Source: Haematococcus lacustris
Lineage: Eukaryota > Chlorophyta > Chlorophyceae > Chlamydomonadales > Haematococcaceae
Length of the DNA: 64,000 nucleotides
Assembly: GCA_030144725.1 (NCBI GenBank)
Contig: JASKMD010000010.1
Coordinates: 1,742,347 to 1,806,346, forward strand
Reading direction: 5' to 3'
In this document: positions 30,976 through 40,300 of the stretch, one piece after another
How positions within the stretch are numbered: the stretch's first letter is position 1
Layout: each line of letters opens with the position of its first letter
The notes under the pieces: model-generated
What the model saw: the letters and a program-made list of their open reading frames with translations, nothing else
What the model was told of the DNA's origin: nothing
Databases searched by the model: none
Made by a program: the position numbers and the translations under genes

Positions 30976-32604
30976 ATGACTTCAACTACCCAGAATGTCG
31001 CTTCGGCGAACAAGTCAAATGGCGCCTCTGGCGTCCTTCCTCCAGCCTCAGCTGTTACAGCTACAGCGGAGACGGGTCCTGCACTCGGTGCAGTACCGGA
31101 GCCGGGCGAGTTGCCCGCTTCAATTCCCACAGGAGCCCAACAGTTGGGTGAAGAGGAGGAGCTCCTGGACGAGTTTGGCCTGGACCAATTCGACAGCACT
31201 GCGACTCCAGTCGACGAGCTCAACGCGCAAATTGCCACCCTCCAGGCGCAACTGGTCGCAGCGCAGGCCAACAACCAGCAAGCTGGAGCCTTGGTGAGTC
31301 CTCCTGCTGGTGCTAAGCGTGCTGCTGATGCTGCTTTGCTGCCAGCTAGCCCTAGTCCAGCTAAGAGGCCAGTCGAAGTAGCGTCGCAGCTAGTCAGGCC
31401 TTTGGCTGCTGCTCTGCGCGCACTCCAACACTTGACTGCTGCAATGCACCAGCCTGTTGCGCAGAAAGATGTTGCCTCGGGTTCACCCGGCACTTCGAAC
31501 CCTCGCACACTTGCTGCCGTGCGGGACAAGTATGCTGGGGTTCGCCCCACTGCTGCGCCCCTGCCTGCCACTGTCACTGCCCCTGCTGGTCATGACTCCA
31601 ACTCACGTCGCGGGTTGCCCGTGACTGAGCGGTGGACTGATGCCAGTTCGACCTCCGGTCGCCGTGCTCTGTCTTTCCTGGAGGACCTTGAGGCACACTG
31701 TGTTGCACATGGCCTGGACCCTGCTCTTGCTCTGCCCTCTTTCCTGTCAGGGAAGGCTAGGGATGTGTGGTTCCAGTCTGTTAGGGACTCATATGCCCTG
31801 ACCCATTCTGGCTACCCCACATGGCCCTACCTGTCACAGCAGTTCCTTGAGTTTGTAGGAGAGGACCTGACCACTGATGCTGATGCAGCACGTGCTAAGC
31901 TCCTTGACTCAACTCACCTGCGTATGACTAATGGTGTTGCCCTGTCAGCCTACATCACTGACTTCAGGAACACCCTCACCTTGGCTGGCAAGGACTGCAT
32001 GACAGACTCCATGCTTGTGAATGTGTTCCAGCGTGGCCTGTCAGCAGATCTGCGTGGTCCCGTTGCCAAGGATCTGCGTGCCCTTGTGGCCCCCACATTG
32101 GATGAGGCCATTAAGGCTGCCATTACCAACCACAAGGCCCTTGTGGCTGCTGCTGGCTCTGGTGTGCATCCTGCCTCAAGGCGCCCGGTTGCTGCTGTGC
32201 ACCAGGTGGCCCAAGTGCAACGTGGGCTGCAGAACCTGGCCAGGTTCCCTGGTCCACCTCCTGGGCGTCCTGCTGCTCCCTCTGCTGGCAGTGAGGGTCC
32301 CCCCCCTGCCAGTGGCTATTGCTACCATTGTGGATTGTCATCCCACTGGACGAAGCACTGCAAGAGGAAAGCCTCTGGCATGAGCAAGGAAGAAGCCATG
32401 AAGGATGCTGGCACATGGGAGCTCATGCAAGACCTGAAGAAGGGTGGCTCTGCCCCCTACAAGGCTGCAAAGCGTGACCGCAGCCCTGACCGTGGTGGTG
32501 ACCCTGGTGGTCCCTCCAGGCAGTACCAGGGTAGACGCCCTCAGACTGCCAGGATGGAGGCCAATGGCATGGTGAAGCACTTCCAGAAGTATCAGCGCAA
32601 ATAG
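30976..32604 (+). CDS. gag: Gag polyprotein of a Ty3/gypsy-like retrotransposon
   Basis: A 542-aa frame from ATG 30976. It has an acidic Ala/Pro-rich N-terminus with a short coiled coil (VDELNAQIATLQAQLVAAQA), then a typical Ty3 capsid domain (ALSFLEDLEAHCVAHGLDPA, FLSGKARDVWFQSVRDSY, LSAYITDFRNTLTLAGK, LVNVFQRGLSADLRGPVAK). A zinc knuckle CYHCGLSSHWTKHC (C-X2-C-X4-H-X4-C) near residue 458 is followed by a basic tail ending KHFQKYQRK. The stop is TAG followed by G, and the protease region continues in the same frame immediately after it, so Gag-Pol could be made by stop-codon readthrough. Confidence 0.85.
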   Translation: MTSTTQNVASANKSNGASGVLPPASAVTATAETGPALGAVPEPGELPASIPTGAQQLGEEEELLDEFGLDQFDSTATPVDELNAQIATLQAQLVAAQANNQQAGALVSPPAGAKRAADAALLPASPSPAKRPVEVASQLVRPLAAALRALQHLTAAMHQPVAQKDVASGSPGTSNPRTLAAVRDKYAGVRPTAAPLPATVTAPAGHDSNSRRGLPVTERWTDASSTSGRRALSFLEDLEAHCVAHGLDPALALPSFLSGKARDVWFQSVRDSYALTHSGYPTWPYLSQQFLEFVGEDLTTDADAARAKLLDSTHLRMTNGVALSAYITDFRNTLTLAGKDCMTDSMLVNVFQRGLSADLRGPVAKDLRALVAPTLDEAIKAAITNHKALVAAAGSGVHPASRRPVAAVHQVAQVQRGLQNLARFPGPPPGRPAAPSAGSEGPPPASGYCYHCGLSSHWTKHCKRKASGMSKEEAMKDAGTWELMQDLKKGGSAPYKAAKRDRSPDRGGDPGGPSRQYQGRRPQTARMEANGMVKHFQKYQRK

Positions 32605-33402
32605 GAGTTTGCTCAGCCAGTAAACCAAAACTGTGCTGAGTACTCTGAGGCATGCATTGTGTGTGAACCTGCTCATGTGCTGACTGCTGCACATGCTGAT
32701 GGGGAATCCCTGCACTTTGCCTTTGCTGGTCACCTGAATGAGCACCCTGCACGTGTCCTGTGTGACACTGGTGCTACCCACAGCTTTGTCAGTGCATCAT
32801 TTGTTGCTGCACATGCTGTACCTGTCCACATGTTGAAGCACATGCAAGAGTGGCATGCTGCTAACAACACTGTGTTGAGCTGTTCCCAGTTTGTCAAGGC
32901 TGATTTGAGTCTGCCAGGTGTTACTGTACCCTGCCAACTCAACGTTATGCCTTCTCTCCTGCCAGACTTTGATGTGCTGCTGGGGAATGACTGGTTGAAT
33001 GAGCATGAGGCCGTGATGTCATACCAGGACAAGACTCTCAGCCTGGCATGTGACAAGGGTGAGCCTGTAGTGCTGCCATGTCCCCCTGCTGATAAGTCTG
33101 AGTCAGGGCAGTCTGCTGTAAGCAACCCTGCCTCTTTCCTGGTCAATGCTCTACGTGCAAAACCCCCTCTGGCTTCTGCAAAAGTTGCTGCCAGGTGGTT
33201 ACGAAAAGGAGGCACAGGTGTCCTGGCCCTGATCACTGTGGACAATTCCAGTACCCCTGATCCAGCTCCAGCTGAACCTGACCTACCTCCAGGTGTGTCC
33301 CAGGCACTCAATGCTTTGCTGGATGAGTATGCTGATGTGTTTGCACCCATCACATCTCTGCCACCTGAGCGTCCTGTGGGCCATGCCATCCCCCTTGTGT
33401 AG
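32605..33402 (+). CDS. pol: Protease/pol N-terminal region of the Ty3/gypsy-like element, cut by gap 2
   Basis: In frame with gag after the TAG at 32602-32604; 265 codons. LCDTGATHSFVSASF is a canonical retropepsin Asp-Thr-Gly site, and DFDVLLGNDWL is the second conserved element. The end (DEYADVFAPITSLPPERP, HAIPL) is the linker that normally leads directly into reverse transcriptase. A TAG at 33400-33402 terminates the frame one base before the N gap; sequence beside gaps is error-prone, so that stop may be an artefact. RT, RNase H and integrase would be in the gap. Confidence 0.8.
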   Translation, partial: EFAQPVNQNCAEYSEACIVCEPAHVLTAAHADGESLHFAFAGHLNEHPARVLCDTGATHSFVSASFVAAHAVPVHMLKHMQEWHAANNTVLSCSQFVKADLSLPGVTVPCQLNVMPSLLPDFDVLLGNDWLNEHEAVMSYQDKTLSLACDKGEPVVLPCPPADKSESGQSAVSNPASFLVNALRAKPPLASAKVAARWLRKGGTGVLALITVDNSSTPDPAPAEPDLPPGVSQALNALLDEYADVFAPITSLPPERPVGHAIPLV

Positions 33403-33403
33403 C

Positions 33404-33903
33404 NNNNNNNNNNNNNNNNNNNNNNNNNNNNNNNNNNNNNNNNNNNNNNNNNNNNNNNNNNNNNNNNNNNNNNNNNNNNNNNNNNNNNNNNNNNNNNNNN
33501 NNNNNNNNNNNNNNNNNNNNNNNNNNNNNNNNNNNNNNNNNNNNNNNNNNNNNNNNNNNNNNNNNNNNNNNNNNNNNNNNNNNNNNNNNNNNNNNNNNNN
33601 NNNNNNNNNNNNNNNNNNNNNNNNNNNNNNNNNNNNNNNNNNNNNNNNNNNNNNNNNNNNNNNNNNNNNNNNNNNNNNNNNNNNNNNNNNNNNNNNNNNN
33701 NNNNNNNNNNNNNNNNNNNNNNNNNNNNNNNNNNNNNNNNNNNNNNNNNNNNNNNNNNNNNNNNNNNNNNNNNNNNNNNNNNNNNNNNNNNNNNNNNNNN
33801 NNNNNNNNNNNNNNNNNNNNNNNNNNNNNNNNNNNNNNNNNNNNNNNNNNNNNNNNNNNNNNNNNNNNNNNNNNNNNNNNNNNNNNNNNNNNNNNNNNNN
33901 NNN
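33404..33903. other. Assembly gap 2 (500 N)
   Basis: Exactly 500 N. It joins the truncated gypsy-like element directly to the left arm of the Crypton inverted repeat; the true order and distance there are unknown. Confidence 0.99.
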
Positions 33904-34975
33904 GTAGTATACCCCCAGCGCATGCACCGGGCACATGTGGATGTCTCTGTCTTGACTGCCAGGGTGTTGCTCATCATGTCATTCATGTCTTCTCTGCTGA
34001 GGAGGGTTCCTGCCCCGCATGTGTCCAAGAGGCTGGGGTCACTGCACTCAGACAAACATAAGACATTAGACTTGTTACATCACCACACGAGGCAGCTGGC
34101 CCATGCCCATGTGCACCCACCAGATCTTGTCACCTCCCATGACGCGTCGCACTAGGTCTTGGTACGTCTTCTTGTACACAGCAACTTGCAGAAGGTCCAC
34201 ATCCTGTGGGAGGAGCGCTTTCTGGTAGGCTTTCTGCAAGCCCGCATGGAGCTGCTTCAGGGCTGAGATCTTCTGCAGGCACGCCATGACGCCAATCAAT
34301 GAGCATCGGTAGGAGGCATCTGCACAACAGGTACATGCATGCACCCACGAGGTGGGGTGATCCTGGCCCCTCTTCCAACTCCTGCAGCTCTTGTTGTTGT
34401 GCCGGTGTGCGGGTTGGCTGGCTTCTCAAGTCTTTAATCCTGACGAAGATCGTCAAGACGTGGAGGAGGTACATCGTGCTGCTGTTGACAATGTCTCGCG
34501 GGTTGCGCTCCACAAGGAGGCACCATGCCTGCAGGCCGCGAGGTACAAAACAGGTCAATGCAAGCCCGCACGCCGGCCCGCCTGCCCGCCAGCGCCGCGG
34601 CCACTTACCCCGAAGTGCTTCATCTGCGATGCGTAGCACTTTTTGCTCTTGTCCCTCAGCCCGTCCCCGACCTTGTTGACCACTGCTTCGGTGACCTCGG
34701 GGTCCACCGTAACAGCAAGGCTAGCTTTCCTTCGCTTCTTGCTGCCAGCCTGCTGAATATCATCGTCCACCTCCTCTTCCGAGCTGGAGCTCGAGTCATC
34801 GTCCGCTATACACAGCTTTCGCGAGCGTGCTGGCGCCATTGGCAGCCCGCAGCGGTGCTAACTATATCTGAAGGACTCGGATAGGTCTGGTCCGGTCTGG
34901 TCTGGTCCGGACCTTGGGTCTGGTCCGGGAGTGACTGACCACTCGATCCGAATTTCCATGATAACACCAGGTTAG
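33904..34975 (-). repeat. Left arm of a >=1,072-bp inverted repeat (Crypton 5' half, minus orientation)
   Basis: The reverse complement of this arm matches 36241-37312 wherever I compared it (paired coordinates sum to 71216; translated frames on both arms are the same). It contains exons 1-4 (in part) of the Crypton recombinase on the minus strand, starting with ATG at 34839, and stops at the N gap. It is therefore a truncated copy. Confidence 0.9.
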
Positions 34976-35183
34976 GAGCCTTCACTTGTGTACGACCCTC
35001 GCGGAGGTCTGAGGCTCTTCCTTACCTGAGTGAGGCTAGGAGCCTTCAATTGTGTACGTCCCTCGTGAAGCAATCTAACGGGCCGACGTACAACTTGGCA
35101 GGCAACATGCGCCTGTGCAAGGTCACTCTCGGCGACTGTGATAGTACGTCTTGTTTGTACCCTGCGTTGCACGCAAGTAAGCG

Positions 35184-35522
35184 ATGCCGAAGGACGCTCA
35201 ACGCCATGCGGAGGCCCGTGCGCCCAAGGCAGCGGTGAAGATGGACGGCAAGGCGGCAGCTCGAATTCAGGCTGCGGAGGCGAAAGCTCACGGTGGGCGC
35301 GTTGCAGCTGGTGGCTTCGCTGCCCGTGCACAGGTACGTAAAACCCTAGTTCTGTGTTTCTAGTGCCGCATCATTTTTCTACTTCGCAACCACTCTGCTA
35401 GCGGCGTGCAATGCCGTTCGCTCTACTGCGCCACATCGCCACTCTATGTTATCACCGCCAGCATCTTGCCATACCGACCGCAGGCCGCTGCTGCGCGCAA
35501 CAAGGCCGCCGAGAAGAAGTAG
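35184..35522 (+). CDS. Small SMP (seed maturation/LEA-like) protein, 2 exons
   Basis: Exons 35184-35333 and 35484-35522 (CAG/GTACGT donor, CGCAG acceptor) encode 62 aa: MPKDAQRHAEARAPKAAVKM, then GKAAARIQAAEAKAHGGRVA, AGGFAARAQAAAARN and a KAAEKK end. The AAxIQxAEA...GG...AAxAQAAA pattern is that of the SMP motif of plant LEA proteins: hydrophilic, Ala-rich and probably disordered. SMP/LEA proteins are linked to desiccation or stress tolerance; function here is inferred from the motif only. The gene sits alone in the 1.27-kb spacer between the Crypton inverted-repeat arms. Confidence 0.65.
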
Positions 35523-36240
35523 GAGTGTTGAGGGCGCAACCGTCGCCTATGGTTGTCGTCAGCAACGTCTTCATCGTGCATTGTTCAATTGCTTGGTTCT
35601 CCTGCCAATCGGGCGAGCAGCCTCAGTGGTCTGAGCCCCTTCGCACTAGTCTGTTGAGCAGCATTTTGAATAGATGAATCTTGCAATGTTGATAGCAACC
35701 CCCAGGGTCAAATGGACCGTGTTGATATTGTTGCTCGCTGGGCTGAAGTATGCGTTTACCGCCCTCCCTCCCCACAGTGTGACCACCAGGCCTGCGCCGT
35801 GGCCTGCGCAGGGGCAGGGGCAGATCAGGGGCCCCCGGGGCAGGGGCAGGGAAGGTATACGTTTTCTCATGCTTTCCATGTGCCACACATTTGGCTTGTT
35901 GTCGTATGCTCTGCCAATGCATGTGCAAGGCAGCGTTAGTCGGCATGCCATGCATGTGTCTTAACATCCAGCATGGTGCGCAAGCAGCTCTGCCTCTGAG
36001 CAGCATGTTCAACCGCCTTCTATGTGTAGGTTCTGTCTGACGCCAACCCACATCTTCAACATCTCAGAATGGCAAGCAGGGAGATTTGGACAGTGAGGCA
36101 GGTGTGGACAGTGGACATAACATATAGACAGCTTGGCCTCAAGGATGTGTTGGCTGAGAGCTGCACGTCAGCTACAAGCACTGCGTTGTGCATTGCGTCA
36201 TCTTGGATAGTCCTGCTTGTGGTCATGAGTGGTGACACAG
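35523..36240. other. Spacer of the inverted repeat, 3' of the SMP-like gene
   Basis: Probable 3' flank. No further gene seen; a short (GGGGCA)-type run is at 35810-35850. Confidence 0.4.
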
Positions 36241-37312
36241 CTAACCTGGTGTTATCATGGAAATTCGGATCGAGTGGTCAGTCACTCCCGGACCAGACCC
36301 AAGGTCCGGACCAGACCAGACCGGACCAGACCTATCCGAGTCCTTCAGATATAGTTAGCACCGCTGCGGGCTGCCAATGGCGCCAGCACGCTCGCGAAAG
36401 CTGTGTATAGCGGACGATGACTCGAGCTCCAGCTCGGAAGAGGAGGTGGACGATGATATTCAGCAGGCTGGCAGCAAGAAGCGAAGGAAAGCTAGCCTTG
36501 CTGTTACGGTGGACCCCGAGGTCACCGAAGCAGTGGTCAACAAGGTCGGGGACGGGCTGAGGGACAAGAGCAAAAAGTGCTACGCATCGCAGATGAAGCA
36601 CTTCGGGGTAAGTGGCCGCGGCGCTGGCGGGCAGGCGGGCCGGCGTGCGGGCTTGCATTGACCTGTTTTGTACCTCGCGGCCTGCAGGCATGGTGCCTCC
36701 TTGTGGAGCGCAACCCGCGAGACATTGTCAACAGCAGCACGATGTACCTCCTCCACGTCTTGACGATCTTCGTCAGGATTAAAGACTTGAGAAGCCAGCC
36801 AACCCGCACACCGGCACAACAACAAGAGCTGCAGGAGTTGGAAGAGGGGCCAGGATCACCCCACCTCGTGGGTGCATGCATGTACCTGTTGTGCAGATGC
36901 CTCCTACCGATGCTCATTGATTGGCGTCATGGCGTGCCTGCAGAAGATCTCAGCCCTGAAGCAGCTCCATGCGGGCTTGCAGAAAGCCTACCAGAAAGCG
37001 CTCCTCCCACAGGATGTGGACCTTCTGCAAGTTGCTGTGTACAAGAAGACGTACCAAGACCTAGTGCGACGCGTCATGGGAGGTGACAAGATCTGGTGGG
37101 TGCACATGGGCATGGGCCAGCTGCCTCGTGTGGTGATGTAACAAGTCTAATGTCTTATGTTTGTCTGAGTGCAGTGACCCCAGCCTCTTGGACACATGCG
37201 GGGCAGGAACCCTCCTCAGCAGAGAAGACATGAATGACATGATGAGCAACACCCTGGCAGTCAAGACAGAGACATCCACATGTGCCCGGTGCATGCGCTG
37301 GGGGTATACTAC
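36241..37312 (+). repeat. Right arm of the Crypton inverted repeat
   Basis: Partner of 33904-34975. The first 135 bp precede the recombinase ATG and contain short GGACCAGACC-type repeats (36290-36330) that could be a promoter or terminal region of the element. Beyond 37312 the partner sequence is lost in gap 2. Confidence 0.9.
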
Positions 37313-40300
37313 TACCACAGGTTCACAATGGGCCATGGGCCACTGTACCTCGATACCCCCCTCTCATTTACCCAGGTTCCACTGATTTCTGGCCAGAAAT
37401 CACTGCAGTCCATGCAGTACGACGGCATGAGGGACATGATGAAGCAGCTATTTGTCGAGCATGGCCTGGAGCCAGCTGCCATTACCCACGCCTTCCGCAA
37501 GGGTGGAGCCATGGATCTGGCATTGTCTGGGTGGGTGTGATCTATTTATCTATGACCACATGTCCTCCATTGTCATTCTATCTAAGACAACATGTCCTGT
37601 GGCCTGTGATGCAGTGTGGATGCTGGGCAGATCAAGAACCATTGCCACTGGGGAAGAAGGGATGTGTCAGAGGCGCACTACCTCAATGCAGAGTCGCGCT
37701 TTGAAGTTCTGCTGGCCGTGGGGGGCTGGGATCACTACCCCCAGAACTGGAAGACAACATTCTACCATCCCAGGTGGCACCCCACCCCACCCCACCCCAC
37801 CCACCCCACCCCACCCCACCCCACCCCACCCCACCCCACCCCACCCCACCCCACCCCACCCCACCCCACCCCACCCCACCCCACCCCACCCCACCCCACC
37901 CCACCCCACCCCACCCCACCCCACCCCACCCCACCCCACCCCACCCCACCCCACCCCACCCCACCCCACCCCACACTGCCCCACCCCACACTGCCTCACC
38001 CCATCCCACACTGCCCCACCTCACCCCACACTGCCCCTCCCTGCCCCAGAAATGAGATCACCCTTGGGCCATTCCTGGACGTGGCAGCTGTGCACATCTT
38101 CAGCTTCCTGCCTGCTATGAAAGAGGCCAGTGAAAGCGACACCATCGCCAAGAAGTTTCAAGCCATCTTCAAAGCACTGTTGGCAGCCTTTCTTGAGTTC
38201 ACAGTCGTGCTCTGCCAAGACTGCATCTGGCTCCAGCTGACAGCTCCGGATGTATACTCCCAGGATCATCTGTGCCAGCACATGCAGCGCTGCCATGGCT
38301 ACCAGGAGGTGGCAGAAAAGGCAGCACAGCAGCTGGCCAACGGAGAGCTTCTTCGTCGCAGACCTCGAGGGGTGATGGAGATCTTGAACGACATGTACAA
38401 CCTGCAGCTGGCTGGTCCTGCCATGACAGCTGCCTTAACAGCATCAGCAGCAAGAGCAGCAGCTGTGCATCACAGCCCTGCCCCTGGCCAGTGGGGCTCC
38501 GGGTCTGCAGCAGCAGCAGCACCAGCAGGAGCAGCAGCTGGGCAGCACAGCCCTGCACCTGGCCAGTGGGGCTCCGGGTCTGCAGCAGCACCAGCACCAG
38601 CAGGAGCAGCAGCTGGGCAGCACAGCCCTGCCCCTGGCCAGTGGGGCTCCGGGTCTGCAGCAGCAGCAGCACCAGCAGGAGCAGCAGCTCCTGGGCAGCA
38701 CAGCCCTGCCCCTGGCCAGTGGGGCCCCGGGTCTGCAGCAGCAGCAGCACCAGCAGGAGCAGCAGCTCTTGGGCAGCACAGCCCTGCACCTGGCCAGTGG
38801 GGCTCCGGGTCTGCAGCAGCAGCAGCACCAGCAGGAGCAGCAGCTGGGCAGCACAGCCCTGCCCCTGGCCAGTGGGGCTCCGGGTCTGCAGCAGCAGCAG
38901 CACCAGCAGGCCCCGGGCCTGCAGCAGCAGCAGGAGCAGCAGCTCTTGGGCAGCACAGCCCTGCACCTGGCCAGTGGGGCTCCGGGTCTGCAGCAGCACC
39001 AGCAGGAGCAGCAGCTGGGCAGCACAGCCCTGCCCCTGGCCTGTGGGGCCCCGGGCCTGCAGCAGCAGCAGGAGCAGCAGCTCCTGGGCAGCACAGCCCT
39101 GCCCCTGGCCAGTGGGGCCCCGGGTCTGCAGCAGCAGCAGCACCAGCAGGAGCAGCAGCTGGGCAGCACAGCCCTGCACCTGGCCAGTGGGGCTCCGGGT
39201 CTGCAGCAGCAGCAGCACCAGCAGGAGCAGCAACTGGGCAGCACAGCCCTGCACCTGGCCAGTGGGGCTCCGGGTCTGCAGCAGCAGCAGCACCAGCAGG
39301 AGCAGCAGCTGGGCAGCACAGCCCTGCACCTGGCCAGTGGGGCTCCGGGTCTGCAGCAGCAGCAGGAGCAGCAGCTCTTGGGCAGCACAGCCCTGCACCT
39401 GGCCAGTGGGGCTCCGGGTCTGCAGCAGCACCAGCAGGAGCAGCAGCTGGGCAGCACAGCCCTGCCCCTGGCCTGTGGGGCCCCGGGCCTGCAGCAGCAG
39501 CAGGAGCAGCAGCTCTTGGGCAGCACAGCCCTGCACCTGGCCAGTGGGGCTCCGGGTCTGCAGCAGCACCAGCAGGAGCAGCAGCTGGGCAGCACAGCCC
39601 TGCCCCTGGCCTGTGGGGCCCCGGGCCTGCAGCAGCAGCAGGAGCAGCAGCTCCTGGGCAGCACAGCCCTGCCCCTGGCCAGTGGGGCCCCGGGTCTGCA
39701 GCAGCAGCAGCACCAGCAGGAGCAGCAGCTGGGCAGCACAGCCCTGCACCTGGCCAGTGGGGCTCCGGGTCTGCAGCAGCAGCAGCACCAGCAGGAGCAG
39801 CAACTGGGCAGCACAGCCCTGCACCTGGCCAGTGGGGCTCCGGGTCTGCAGCAGCAGCAGGAGACGAGCTTCCATACACAGCAGAACAGTTACAACAGCA
39901 AGCACCAGTGACAGAGGCCATGAAGCTGTACCGGAAAGGAAGGTATGGTCAGCCTCCGTTGTGCGAGTTAGAGAAAGACCCCAGCTGGAGGAAGGGCCGC
40001 AAAGATCTGGCTAGAAGGGTTTGTGAGATCAAGAAGCTGATCAGGCTCTGTGATTGGTATCTAGAGACTCAGTGCTCTGTAGCCAAGAGCAAGCAGGAAG
40101 CTTTGGACCAACTGTGCCATGCAACCAGGGGCATAGGAGCATGGAGTAGCCAGTTGAAGTGGCTAGAAGCACTCCAGGGGCAGCTGCAGCCTCCCACCTC
40201 CCCCACACCCCTGGCAGCAGCTGGCAGGCTGACAGGGCTGCAGCAGCCTCCCACCTCCCCCACACCCCTGGCAGCAGGTGGCAGGCTGACAGGGCTGCTG

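Noticed and set aside
37616..38050. Thr-Pro-Pro-His-Pro stretch as part of the Crypton protein
   Set aside because: A phase-perfect donor (37774) and acceptor (38049) remove it and join FYHPR to NEITLG, so it is best read as an intron.
38199..40014. Several 380-580 codon ORFs on both strands overlapping the Crypton repeat
   Set aside because: The 75-84-bp repeat has no stops in any frame; only the plus frame that continues into recombinase and GCR1_C-like sequence is retained.
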